A model generated the notes under the pieces. That model did not search any database, had not been told where the DNA came from, and saw nothing but the letters and a program-made list of their open reading frames with translations. The position numbers were made by a program, and so were the translations under genes. DNA of 64,000 nt from Leuctra nigra (lineage: Eukaryota > Arthropoda > Insecta > Plecoptera > Leuctridae), in assembly GCA_934045905.1 (NCBI GenBank), contig OW203763.1:41012724-41076723 (forward strand), written 5' to 3'. How positions within the stretch are numbered: the first letter of the stretch is position 1; the number at the start of each line of letters is the position of its first letter. Positions 11,901 to 22,444 of the stretch are shown in pieces.

Positions 11901-14900
11901 AAGTGCATCTCGATGAAGTTTTATCATTGGCTGACCCAACTACTGCAACTGGCCGAACATACGTATTGTCAGCTGCAGACACAAGCAATGCAACTACAGG
12001 GCTTAGAAATCATTTGCTGCAGTAAGGTTAAGAACTAGAAGTCACCTAGAACCATTTTAATTAATTTTACAGGAAGAAAGTAACCTATAAGTTTGTCATA
12101 TTGCAGGTGAACGATGCTTCGAAACTGATGATTCTCACTAAATATACATATAAAAAAAAGTTCTGGAGGGCCAGTCCTGAAATTTGGCACACATAGTCAT
12201 GCATATGTTTTGTAATTTTAAAAAAAAAATCAATCCCCCAAAAAAACAAGTTTTTCCTCTGGGGTCGTTTTTGAAAATGTAGATGGGAAAAATCATAATT
12301 AAATACCAGTCAACAAAGTGTCAAGTTAAAATACATATTCATGCAGATCATGTTCTTACCTTTCAAATGCATATTTTTGGAGCTCTGTAGCTCTCATACA
12401 ACCCTCAAAATTAATTAAAATGATAGCGACCAGCCGCGCGGGGGTGAAAAAGCCCCAAATTTCAACCCTCTATAACTTTTGAACCCTTTGGGTAAAAAAA
12501 AAAAAAAAAAAATGGATTACTTACATCACTAATCTAAACAAGTGTACATACCAAGTTTCATCCAAATCTGGGTCGGTCGAGGTCAAAATGTATTTTATTT
12601 GAGTGAAATCCCCTGGAATGAACCCATTATGAAAAGCAAATGTTGACAAGCTGTTGACAAAGAACAGTAGATACAGACGGGGCGCCGAGTGTTTGAACTC
12701 TCAACAGAATGCGCTGTTAGGCAGTTTTTCTGCTAGGCCGAGAAAGACTTCATTGCGCTCTCACCTTGCAATGACGTCTTTCTCTGCCTAACAGAGCAAG
12801 TGACGGTGGCTCCATCTGGTGAGAGTTCAGACATTCGCTGCCCCGACTGGACCTATTTGAAACCTATGTGTTTGCAGTCTACAGACATCAAACAACATTC
12901 AGTCAAACCAAATTAATTTGTCTACATAATTTACCTTAGTGGATTTATATAAATGTAGCAAATATTTACGATACTTAGATAAAAACACAAGCAATGTAAA
13001 GAAAACTGTGTACTAACCAATAGATTCCCAGCAAACTCAGTGTAATTCATTGCCTCTTGAATCTGTTTATGTAATTTTGGTTTACTTTTTCTATCAAATC
13101 GTTGTTAATTTGCTAAATAAATGTGAACACTTACTTTGAACAGATACGGTTGTACATCAGGATAGTTTGTGTCGAAGATCAAGTCCAATTCCGATTGGTT
13201 TGGCATTTTGGGCACGTAATCATGCCTGTTCATTACTTCTGCTATATACAAGATCTTGTCAGTGAGCAAGTCACCGACTTTCTCTCGACAAACTTGACGT
13301 TCTGAAAACACAAACATTCAGTCAGTTCAGGTCCGGTATCAGACCGGTATCCGCAAACAGCAGGTACCTCCATAAATGTGGTACCTGGTACAGTCGCCAG
13401 TTTTTCGCTAAAGCACATTCGGATTCTTTGAAAAATCCAACAATGAGGCTTAGCCATGTTTTAGTGACAGGTTTGACGCGTCTCGAAATAAACATTGGCA
13501 ACTTTGTAAGGCGAAGGGGTTGGGGAGTCATTAAACGGTCAGGTAGCTTGAAAAGAAAGTGATGAGCTTAACTCTCATACAATGAATGAATGCCTATTGT
13601 ATCCTAGATAATGGAAACCGAATGTGCTATAGCGAAAAACTGGCGACAATACCTCCAGCTCCAGAGGTACCAGGTTCAATTCCTGTGACCGTCCTTCCTG
13701 ACTGAGGTTTTTCGTGGTTTCCCTCAGTTGGTAGGCAAATACTGGAAAGATTCCCTACTAATATGCCACAACTGCATTCTTTGTCATCGTCATCGTCATC
13801 ATCATCGTCATCATCATCATCATCATTCATCCATAGCAAATAGACTAGATGCTGCAGAAAAATAAATCACACATGCTCTGTTCTACTTTCATCTTCATAG
13901 ACATCTGCCACTCTTCCTCCACTTCCTTCCCAAACTATGCTCTCTTTCTATGTGGACTATGGAGCGTCCACACCTTCAGTATTTTTCTGTTACACTGTTC
14001 AACCAGCTTTGCTAGTTTCCGTGTAGCAATCGGGAAGTTACAGGACTTTTCTAACTGCGCAGTAACAAATAAGTTTACTGAGATGCGGTTGGTTACATTA
14101 TTAGAAGAGAACCTAACGAATAACCTCCTGGTTTCCAATTGTTGCTACGTCAAATAGTTGCTAAGCTACAACAGGTTCAGTAAAAACTCTTCTTGTGCAT
14201 TTGGCTATTTTACGAATTTTATGAGTATATTACAGCATTATTGCGACAATTCAATGAAAGGACACAAATGGTTTTACAGGAGGGATTGGTTAGTCTAAGG
14301 AGTGGTACTCAACCTGCGGCCCGTGGGCCGCATTTTTGTGGCCCCCCAGTTGATGTTTGAAATACCTATTTATTCACAAAATGTTTACACTGAAAAAATA
14401 ATATAAAAACAAATCATTTCATTTGAGACATATTTTGAGAGTTGTCATGTTAGGATCCTCGCAATTACCAATTCCGAAAATTGTAAAAAGTGTTTGGTTT
14501 GGCGTGTGATAAATTTTTCGATTTGTTTCATCAATAAACAAAAGATACTGAATGAACCAGGCACGTAGGAAGGATCACTTATAAATCTGCTTAAATTCTA
14601 CAAAAAAGCACCTTGCGGGGCAACAATTGGATGGTCGTTTAATTCAGTTCGTGCATTTTAGAGCCCCAGAATCACTTTTAAATTGTTAAAATCTAAAAAA
14701 ACTCCCTGCGGGGCTAAAACTAAAACCCCTAAAAGCCCCTGATAAAAGTAGTTCCTACGCGCCTGGAATTAGCCTACCTGATCACGTGAGCATTATAGTA
14801 ATTTTTAAAAAAATGCGGCCCGCTAATGAAAGCAAATTCGTATTATTGGCCCGCAAGTCAAAAAGGTTGAGTACCACTGGGTTAGTCTAAGGTTTTACTC

Positions 14901-17900
14901 ACACTCTTGTATCTTGAAAACTATTCGAAGAGTCAACACTCGGAAAACGGGAGGTAATACCTTTGATTATCTGCTAAACATCTGCATATCTGCCAACCGC
15001 ATCTCACACAATTTATTTATTGGCCAGATATTAAAAAGGTTCTAGAACTTTTGTGTTCGAACTACTGTACATACCTAGCTTGGCAACTATTTGACAGTGT
15101 TGGGTAAGTTCCTTTTGAAAAGGAACTAGTTCCAGTTCCAAGTTCCTCGCCGAAAAAAGGAACTAGTTCCAGTTCCTAGTTCCTTCAATAATGAAAGGAA
15201 CTATTCCGTTCCTAGTTCCTTTATAAAAGGAACTTAGTTCCTTTTAGTTCCTTTTTAAAGAAAGGTGTAATTTTAATTGGAACATTAAAAACTGCAATCT
15301 GCAAATTAAAAATTTAAAATAAAAAATTGAATCACTGAATCACAGCAGATTCGAAAAGATTATAAGAAGATCCGTAAAAACTAAAAATTCAGTGGCGATG
15401 TGATGTGTCCTGCACAGTGATCGGAAAGGAAATGTGAGGAAGGAAGCAAAGTAAAAGCTAAAAAGACGACGATCTGAAATTTGAGATCTGTGTGCCTGCT
15501 TACTGTAATTACCTACTAGGAATGAAGTTTGGTCTGAAGAGTTGGCCACACGACTTAGGGTAGGTGACGACTGGTTTGAATTATTTTTAGATACCAAATT
15601 ATAATAGCTGACTTCCAACAGAATTAAACAAATGTGGCTTCTAGACGAGTGCAGTTTTCGGAGTAAAAGTACAGTCAAGTTTAAAAAAAAAACTTAGCAA
15701 AAATTGTTACAGTTCCTCAAAAAAAGGAACTAAACCGTTCCATAGTTCCTCCCTAGAAAAAAGGAACTAAGACGTTCCATAGTTCCTAAGAAAAGGAACT
15801 AGTTCCTAGGAACGGAACTATTTCGTTCCGTTCCTACCCAACACTGCTATTTGAACAAGTTATCAACAATGGAAAACAGGTAGTTGTAGTACCTAATTCA
15901 TTGGGTTCTCTTCTCAACATGTGATCAATAACATCACACTTAAAATATTCAGGTGCACAATTAAAAATATCCTGGAACCTTCTGATTGCACATCGAACTT
16001 AGACGTAATCTATGGTCTCCATTGATGGCATGAAGAAAGAGAAAGAGATTTTCGTAGCTCCTTCCCTGCAGAGATGTATGTAATTTGCAATAACTTGAAA
16101 TAAGCTACGTAATTGATAGAAGGTAACTTCTGTCTTGTTAATGCATTTGTGGAGCAATCTCATCGCAAAACGAACAATAATTATTAATTATGTTAATTTG
16201 TTTATTTTGCATGTTAAACATTAAATTTAGATCAAGGCAGTATGCATTTATTAATTCCAACAAAATTAAAATATTCTTTTTACTTTACAGCACAATTACT
16301 CCTTATAGTTCTTAAAACATAGCATTGTATAATTTATATGCAGTTTACATATTTTTGTTTACCTAGGTAAGTAACTAATACGAATTAATTTATTGGTACT
16401 TCACAACATCTTTTAAAATGATATGTTACCTACTCTGAAACTACATTCCTTTACAACTGGGTTTATTCTGATGATGAGAATGCACCACATTTAACCAGTA
16501 AACATCAACAAAGCCAAGGTTAAATGATATTGTTTGAATAAACTTCCTTTTACTTCTTAGTTGGCCTTATGGTGATATCATTCTGAACCAAATAATACAT
16601 TTAATTATGGACAGAAGGTTATCTTTTAAAACCCCTGCTGGTTCATTATAATGGTAGAATTAATCTGTGATATCATATATTATATAAACTTGAACCAACA
16701 TTGCATTTCATTCCAGAAAATAGGGCTAGAGAGTAGAATCGACAAAATCAAACTAAATTTCAAACACATCAATGACATCAGAAATGACATCAAATCATTT
16801 CTTTTAAACATAACTTGATAATTATGAAGAATATGGGCCTGGGTCCGTATAACCATCATGACTCGGGTTCTCCCAGTGTTTTTTTTTCTAATTGTAAATG
16901 TAAATTGCCGGTATAGTTCCAAAAGCATTACAGCAGCCTGTGTATTCAAAGACAAAAAAGGTTCTATTGTTTAACACGTGTCCTTATTTTCCCCCACAAT
17001 TTCTATGAATCACGCTCTTCGGTCTGTGGACTCGACTAGCATTTCAAACTAAATAGGAATTCCATCTAGGCCGGTTTCCGCATGTCAGTCTTAGTAAGAA
17101 ATAAGAAGATCAATGGTGTGTTTCTTTTAAGTTACTGAAGTGATTAGAGCCAAATCAATTGTTAGGACTTGCCATTCTAACTGGCTAGCACATGAATTAG
17201 TGTATATTTTGTATGATTGCAGGTCAAGTAATTGTTAAGAAAGTGTGAATGTGTTATATTGGTTGGAACTTTTCTATTTAATGTGTCAGCCAACTTATCC
17301 AGCTCTGCATATTCTTAATAATACAATGCCATAAGATACTTAGCACAAATTATTGATTGATTGAATTGAAAGATAAACCCTCAGAAAAGACGGAATGGTA
17401 TTAACATTCAATGTATCGAATGGAAACATTCAATATCAGTCGTACCTAGAAGTACTAGACTAGCACCTAGGTAGGTCTTGAAAATGTGAAATGAAGAACA
17501 TACCGTGTTCATTATTAAGCGTAATGAGCTCCAGACGTATCGTCCATACTTCCCATGGAATGCATTCTGCTTGAAATGGCCAACGATTCTTCTTCTTTTG
17601 GAAAAATTCAAGAGATATTTGTCCGGATCCTGGTGCGTCATTTCCTCGGAGGGCTTCCGAGAACTCGGATATTTCTCTCTTTAAGATTCGATCCAAGTTG
17701 TCCGAAGCACAGCACACCTGAAATAGGTAGTTTTATTATTTATTAGCTTCAAACACAACATTCCAAACCATACATCATGGGTTCAAAGTTATTATTTAAA
17801 GGGTATTTAAACAATTGGTCAGCTGAGTACCTACTCTAACTGACAGAATTTGGTATTTGTCTTACCTTACCTAACCTACCCAAGTAATTTCCTAACATGC

Positions 17901-18832
17901 CCACCTAGGACTTAAGTTTACAATCAGTTAAAATAAGAATTATCAAAGGTTGATTTTAATTGCTATCTAGATAGCTAGGTACCTACTGTCAGAGGTCTAT
18001 CTAACCAGTAACCAGACCAGCAATTTTTCAATAGATGTTAAGTAAAACTTGGACCACCTAACGTAGGTAAAGCCTTCCACAAATAAGTGACTACATAATA
18101 CACTATTAATTATACAGAATATGGAGAGATTACTACAGCAATCGAAGTTAGGGGCAATTGTTCTAAAGTTCATTCACGATTAGAATAGCAACCCGTAATG
18201 GCGGCGTGTACTACCGTAGTCAAGTGAACGTATACCTAAACATGTAAATATCAATGTAATAATCAAAAAATGTGTATAATACGGCTGTAGATAAAAATAA
18301 ATCAATTTTATTGAATTTTTATAATATTTACTACTATTAAAAATTGTGTATTTGACATAATTTATACAATTTCAATAATACAAAGAAGAAAGTCTTGCCA
18401 TTGACAGGGCAGTGTTCAAGTTGCTGACCAATGAACGACGTGATCGACTAAAACGTCAGTGATATTCTTATCGTGAACGAACTTTATTCATCCCCAAACC
18501 ATCAATGTTTAGGGATGACTGAACTGCCTACGAAAACGTATTGTTTTCTCTTACATAAGTGAAGTCGATGAAGTCACAGTCAACATCTTCGTAACCGACT
18601 GTTCCCACAGAGTAGCTGCCTTCTTGCTTGTAACGAAATTTTCCCAGTGACCGGTGAAATAATACCGTGTGGAATATGCTTGCTACCGCCTCATCCACTT
18701 GTCGGCCCTCCACGGTCTATAGAGTGGACACATAACATGACATTAATCACTGTCTCCACAAGTAACCTAGGGAATGAAGAGTTCAATGTAGTTTTTACTT
18801 ACCAACTCAAATATTTGAGATCTGGCATTCAT
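8871..18832 (-). CDS. ATG101: Autophagy-related protein 101 (ATG101), five coding exons
   Basis: HORMA-domain subunit of the ULK1/ATG1 autophagy-initiation complex, which binds and stabilises ATG13 in the cytosol. Coding exons on the minus strand are 18832-18803, 18716-18555, 17717-17504, 13301-13135 and 8954-8871. Joined they give 657 nt, 218 codons plus stop, with no frame break; human ATG101 is also 218 residues. All introns start GT and end AG (donors GTAAGT, GTAAGA, GTATGT, GTAAGT). Recognisable blocks are VEGRQVDEA near residue 12, [13 protein letters not shown] at the end of exon 2, [14 protein letters not shown] with W110, P111 and F112 matching the WF finger used to recruit downstream factors, [12 protein letters not shown] in exon 4, and [14 protein letters not shown] at the C-terminus. 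The start is chosen because [10 protein letters not shown] matches the family N-terminus and ends at a consensus donor. Introns 3 and 4 (4.2 kb each) are filled with transposons. Very sure of identity; no polyadenylation signal was located. Confidence 0.95.
10185..10397 (-). pseudogene. Acidic protein fragment in foldback left arm
   Basis: Reads [35 protein letters not shown] and [12 protein letters not shown]. Its continuation ([27 protein letters not shown]) is in another frame at 9991-10215, so a frameshift or lost intron separates the two. An inverted copy lies at 11660-12025. Origin unknown: part of a transposon protein or a captured host exon. Confidence 0.4.
10798..11593. mobile_element. 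796-bp nonautonomous hAT element, perfect 8-bp TSD
   Basis: 14-bp TIR CAGTGGCGTCGGAA followed by a G-rich stretch at each end. It is flanked by ATTTCTTC at 10790-10797 and 11594-11601, an exact 8-bp target duplication as made by hAT transposases. The interior has repeated GCCGCGCAGCG-type blocks and no ORF. Nested in the foldback element. Confidence 0.9.
11660..12025 (+). pseudogene. Acidic protein fragment in foldback right arm
   Basis: Inverted copy of the fragment at 9991-10397, with conservative changes (for example [11 protein letters not shown] for [11 protein letters not shown]), followed in a shifted frame by [20 protein letters not shown]. The same frame break is present in both arms, so it predates arm duplication or the arms are homogenised. 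Confidence 0.4.
12677..12848. mobile_element. Short palindromic MITE
   Basis: GGGGCGCCGAGTGTTTGAAC pairs imperfectly with GTTCAGACATTCGCTGCCCC at the other end, and an inner CTGTTAGGCAG pairs with CTGCCTAACAG. GC content is higher than its surroundings. Confidence 0.55.
13135..13301 (-). CDS. ATG101: ATG101 coding exon 4
   Basis: 167 nt after the acceptor TTTTCAG. The split codon gives E, then [27 protein letters not shown] and DVQPYLFK. The donor is AAA/GTAAGT, leaving phase 0. Confidence 0.95.
13640..13863 (+). mobile_element. tRNA-derived SINE, family S1, copy A
   Basis: Box-B-like GGTTCAATTCC, then the family body (CCGTCCTTCCTGACTGAGG, CAGTTGGTAGGCAAATACTG, CCCTACTAATATGCCAC) ending in a (TCA)n tract at about 13785-13830. 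It matches the copies at 47138 and 49813. Lies in ATG101 intron 3. Confidence 0.75.
14301..14879. mobile_element. hAT-like element (AGTGGTACTCAACC ends) with nested MITE
   Basis: TIRs AGTGGTACTCAACC...GGTTGAGTACCACTG, with GGCCC-rich subterminal blocks that resemble the common CAGTGGTTCTCAACC type of hAT ends. The flanks are GGTTAGTCTAAGG on both sides (14288-14300 and 14880-14892), a 13-bp duplication, longer than the 8 bp normal for hAT. Contains the MITE at 14558-14765. Confidence 0.75.
14558..14765. mobile_element. hAT MITE family G1 (CAGGCRCGTAGGAA ends), nested
   Basis: Ends CAGGCACGTAGGAAGG and TTCCTACGCGCCTG. The interior has repeats of GCGGGGC with AAATCTAAAAAA-type sequence, as in the copy at 47767-48180. 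Flanks GAATGAAC/GAATTAGC are a plausible 8-bp TSD with two changes. Confidence 0.7.
15095..15846. mobile_element. 752-bp hAT MITE with GGAACTAGTTCC repeats
   Basis: TIR CAGTGTTGGGTA at both ends and the perfect 8-bp TSD CTATTTGA (15087-15094, 15847-15854). The subterminal regions are arrays of AGTTCC/GGAACT repeats. The interior ORF at 15340-15678 (minus) shows no family. In ATG101 intron 3. Confidence 0.9.
15855..17503. other. Remainder of ATG101 intron 3
   Basis: AT-rich, with no TIR pair, ORF or tandem repeat that I could support. Confidence 0.5.
17504..17717 (-). CDS. ATG101: ATG101 coding exon 3 (WF finger)
   Basis: 214 nt, entered in phase 0 after CTATTTCAG and left in phase 1 at GTATGT. 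It carries [19 protein letters not shown] and the WPF finger. Confidence 0.95.
18555..18716 (-). CDS. ATG101: ATG101 coding exon 2
   Basis: 54 codons, from [10 protein letters not shown] to DFIDFTY. The acceptor is CTCTATAG. The donor is placed at TAT/GTAAGA because this gives the same spacing as human ATG101 across the junction. Phase 0 at both ends. Confidence 0.93.
18803..18832 (-). CDS. ATG101: ATG101 coding exon 1
   Basis: Ten codons, [10 protein letters not shown], ending at the donor GTAAGT (phase 0). It is too short to stand out alone but fits both the family N-terminus and the next exon. Confidence 0.9.
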
Positions 18833-19671
18833 GATTTATATAACAATTTGACAGCCCTTTTCTCGATAGGCAATTCATGGCTATGTTATTCCTACGTTAT
18901 TGGCAAGAGCTGACTTACATAACCATGCATTCTGGTGCCCCCTAACTGCTCGAGAACTCGCCTTCTCGCAATTTTACAAAGGAGCTCCATTACAAGTAGT
19001 TTTTAACATAATTATTAATTTTAGAACTGCCAGAGTCCTATTAGCATTCCCCACAGCAGGTCAGCTGTTCTTTGTTGACTACCAGAAAAAAAATTATTAA
19101 ATAAATCAGCTATAGTTTGTACTCCTTCTGAGGTAAATAACGTAAAAAATTAAACTATGACAAATAATAACAAAACTATATATATGACAACCATAAAATT
19201 ACATTTTTATCAAGCTGAAACAAAATGTCACAAGTTTCACTCCAACATTCTTGCCTTCTGAGCCAAAGATGGCTAACTATTTAACTAACAAACGTGTAGT
19301 TCATAAAGCTAAAACGGGTGTGCAAGAGTCGCTAGAACAACGTAGAGAGCAACGCAGTCACTCATGTCATGGCTGCGAATGCGATGTTCAAAACTAACGG
19401 CGGGAATTAAAAAAACTAACATATCTTGTTTTATATTATATAACATGTAAATAAGGAAGAACATTATAAAGTATCAAACAATACCTTACATTGTACAACA
19501 AACCATATATTTATTTTAACAATGCCAGAAATAAGATTCTTACTTTATATTCATTTGATGAAAAAAATTTAAAATATGCTAAAAATTTAATTTACATTCA
19601 CCATGGAAGTGATAGACTAAGGAGTAAGGTTCATTTACTTAAAATAAAATACTGTCATGTTGCGTATATAA

Positions 19672-19953
19672 TTATGGCTGGCTCTATTGGCACGGCAGCC
19701 GTGCCCGCAAGGGGTTCATATTCTATTTACACCAGAGTAGCCGTGTGCGCATGAAGGCGTATTCTATTGGCACCAGAGTACACCAGAGCACGGTCGCCGT
19801 GTGCGCAAGAAGGCGTATGCTATTGACACCAGAATCCACCAGAGTTCACTCCAAGATGGCCGTCCTCTGAACAGCTGTTTTCCGGAGCCTATTTAGACTT
19901 TTTAAACTAATGCAGAAGGATCGTGACGTTTTGAAAAGTGTAGGAACTGAACA
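19672..19953 (-). repeat. Family U repeat, inverted copy, with CTCTGGTGTAAATAG motif array
   Basis: Reverse-strand copy of the U unit: CAGCTGTTTTCCGGAGCC, GGACGGCCATCTTGGAGTG (minus) and several TACTCTGGTG blocks with CGCAAGAAGGCG spacers. It closely matches 38215-38440 and is interrupted at its right end by a LINE tail. Confidence 0.8.
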
Positions 19954-20350
19954 ATGAACAGTAATTTGCTAAGAGTTAGAAAAGGGGAACCAGGGTGGAA
20001 AGAATTGGATGGTAAGATGAAGGGAGGAAATTGTAGAGGAAGAATCAAGAATGCATTAATTGAACCACGAGCACGGAAAGACATCGGAAGATTTTCATTT
20101 TTAAATAGAACAATAAGGGATTGGAATGAATTGGGTAAAGTGACAGAAGATTGGATGAAAATGGATGTAAGAAATGTAAGATATGAATTAACGAACCGAG
20201 GAGCAAGACAAGAACGAGAAGAGATGGATGATGATGTTATTATTTAGTTGTTAAGTATTTAGTGTTTAGTAGTAGTATTATTAGTTCCTTACCACCTGTC
20301 TGTGACAATCTGTAAGATGTAAATGAATAAATAAAAAAATAAAAAATAAA
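19954..20350 (+). pseudogene. LINE 3' end: C-terminal RT tail plus A-rich tail, inserted in a U repeat
   Basis: The frame 19954-20247 reads RGRIKNALIEPRARKDIG then RFSFLNRTIRDWNELGKVT, a typical C-terminal tail of CR1/Jockey-type ORF2, followed by a 3' UTR and an AAATAA-rich tail to about 20350. The U sequence resumes exactly afterwards (AATCAATACAATTAGGCCAG), which dates this LINE as younger than the repeat. Confidence 0.7.
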
Positions 20351-20361
20351 TAATAATCAAT

Positions 20362-20640
20362 ACAATTAGGCCAGGGTCATACGTCACGACCTCAAACTTC
20401 GATCTAAACGCATATGTGCAGCTAAATGACTTCACTTACGCGCACGGTTTTACGTCTGGTGTAAATAGAATAGGAATCCATAGGAACACGGCAGCCGTTT
20501 GCGCAAGGGGTTCAAATTCTATTGCCACCAGAGTACACCAGAGTTCACTCCAAGATGGCCGTCCTCTGAACAGCTGTTTTCCGGAGCCTATTTAGACTTT
20601 TTATACTAATGCAGAAGGATCGTGACGGTACAATATGTTC
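20362..20640 (-). repeat. Family U 300-bp unit, inverted copy
   Basis: Reverse complement of the unit repeated at 21361-22440, from CCAGGGTCATACGTCACGAC to GCAGAAGGATCGTGACGG. Confidence 0.88.
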
Positions 20641-20787
20641 TGACATTTGACTATACTGAGAATCGTGGAGTTATAAAGAGGACTGGGAACATTTATTATC
20701 TAATAAAATTTCAGCTATGGGTATGATAGCTCCAGTAAAATATCTTTGACGTCTAGATGCACTGATACGTGTCAGCCATTACACACT

Positions 20788-21137
20788 GGCAGCTAGAAGT
20801 ACAACTTCACATTGCGCGCATGAGTTAACTGGGCAGACGAAGGAAAAAAACTCTCTATGGGTAGACAAATTCCAACGTGCGAAAATTAAAGCTGGGCAAC
20901 CTAAAAAAATTCTCTATGGTTAGGCAGAATTCAAACTTGTGAAAATGTCAAAATAAAAAATTTCGTCCCCGACCAGATTCGAACCGGTGTACCCTTGCAC
21001 CGCAGGCAAACGCCTTACCGCCTGAGCTACGAAGCTGCTCATGCTGACGTGCGTTAAAAACTGCTCCATAAAATTACACACAGGCGTTGCTTACGCGCAT
21101 CCTACTGCGCAATGTGCCGGTTGTCCCTTTAGCTGCC
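20788..21137. mobile_element. 350-bp TIR element with a tRNA-like core
   Basis: Ends GGCAGCTA...TAGCTGCC, with subterminal matches (CACATTGCGC and the mirror GCGCAATGTG). The centre, minus strand 21036-20966, reads TAGCTCAGGCGGTAAGGCG (box A) and GGTTCGAATCTGG (box B), so it looks like a tRNA-derived Pol III promoter. The acceptor ends do not pair, so it is not a working tRNA gene. Confidence 0.7.
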
Positions 21138-21360
21138 AATCATTACAAGTATGGACATGATTCCACTTTGAACATGATTCCACTTCCCCCTATAGCATAG
21201 GAGGAAGTGGATATTCTACGTCACGACCTGAGTGCGGAAAGGACCGGTCCCAGTAGCCCCAATAGCCGGCTATTGATGCAAATTAAAAGACCTTGTGTTT
21301 TATGTCTACTTAAGTTGCAATATGGTTTCACTAGTATTTGTACTACGTGGCTGACCTAAT

Positions 21361-22440
21361 TGCAATCAATTATTGATCAGTTCCTATACTTTTTAAACAG
21401 TCACGATTCTTCTACATTAATTTAAGTCTAAATAGGCTCCGGAAAACAGCTGTTAAGAGGACGGCCATCTTGGAGTGAACTCTGGTGTACTCTGGTGGCA
21501 ATAGAATTTGAACCGCTTGCGCAAACGGCTGCCGTGTTCCTATGAATTCCTATTCTATTTACACCAGAAGTAAAACCGTGCGCGTAAGTGAAGTCATTTA
21601 GCTGCACAGATGCGTTTAGATCGAAGTTTGGGGTCGTGACGTATGACTCTGGCCTAATTGTATTGATAATTGTTCAGTTCCTACACTTTTCAAAACGTCA
21701 CGATCCTTCTGCATTAGTATAAAAAGTCTAAATAGGCTCCGGAAAACAGCTGTTCAGAGGACGGCCATCTTGGAGTGAATTCTGGTGTACTCTGGTGGCA
21801 ATAGAATTTGAACCCCTTGCGCAAACGGCTGCCGTGTTCCTATGGATTCCTATTCTATTTACACCAGAAGTAAAACCGTGCGCGTAAGTGAAGTCATTTA
21901 GCTGCACAGATGCGTTTAGATCGAAGTTTGGGGTCGTGACGTATGACTCTGGCCTAATTGTATTGATTATTGTTCAGTTCCTACACTTTTCAAAACGTCA
22001 CGATCCTTCTGCATTAGTATAAAAAGTCTAAATAGGCTCCGGAAAACAGCTGTTCAGAGGACGGCCATCTCGGAGTGAACTCTGGTGTACTCTGGTGGCA
22101 ATAGAATTTGAACCCCTTGCGCAAACGGCTGCCGTGTTCCTATGGATTCCTATTCTATTTACACCAGAAGTAAAACCGTGCGCGTAAGTGAAGTCATTTA
22201 GCTGCACAGATGCGTTTAGATCGAAGTTTGGGGTCGTGACGTATGACTCTGGCCTAATTGTATTGATTATTGTTCAGCTCCTACACTTTTCAAAACGTCA
22301 CGATCCTTCTGCATTAGTATAAAAAGTCTAAATAGGCTCCGGAAAACAGCTGTTCAGAGGACGGCCATCTTGGAGTGAACTCTGGTGTACTCTGGTGGCA
22401 ATAGAATTTGAACCCCTTGCGCAAACAGCCGCCGTGACTA
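21361..22440 (+). repeat. Tandem array of a 300-bp unit (family U), three and a half copies
   Basis: GGCCTAATTG ends at 21660, 21960 and 22260, an exact 300-bp period with very few differences. The unit contains GCTCCGGAAAACAGCTGTT, ACGGCCATCTTGGAGTGAA, TCTGGTGTACTCTGGTGG and CGTGCGCGTAAGTGAAGTC. The last copy breaks off at about 22436. No ORF crosses it. The inverted copies at 19672-20640 make this half of a large interrupted palindrome. Confidence 0.93.
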
Positions 22441-22444
22441 GACC

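Larger units (their letters stand above)
9405..12625. mobile_element. 3.2-kb foldback element in ATG101 intron 4, carrying a nested hAT MITE
   Basis: GGGTCATTCCAGGGGAT at 9405 matches the reverse complement at the right end (12625). The arms pair almost continuously: 9405-10460 with 12625-11602 plus 10797-10722. The inner spacer is only about 260 bp. The inner half of each arm contains a coding-looking acidic segment ([36 protein letters not shown], then [20 protein letters not shown] in another frame). Only the right arm is split, by the hAT MITE at 10798-11593. Confidence 0.85.

Noticed and set aside
12960..13075. Extra ATG101 exon ([16 protein letters not shown])
   Set aside because: It has a plausible acceptor and donor, but the family C-terminus is supplied by the exon at 8871-8954 with correct phase and length.
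13785..13830. Asp-rich protein on minus strand
   Set aside because: It is the (TCA)n tail of a SINE.
20966..21036. tRNA gene on minus strand
   Set aside because: A and B boxes are good, but the acceptor stem does not pair and the unit sits inside a TIR element.
21361..22440. CRISPR-like array
   Set aside because: Units are contiguous 300-bp tandem copies with no short repeats and variable spacers, in a eukaryotic genome.
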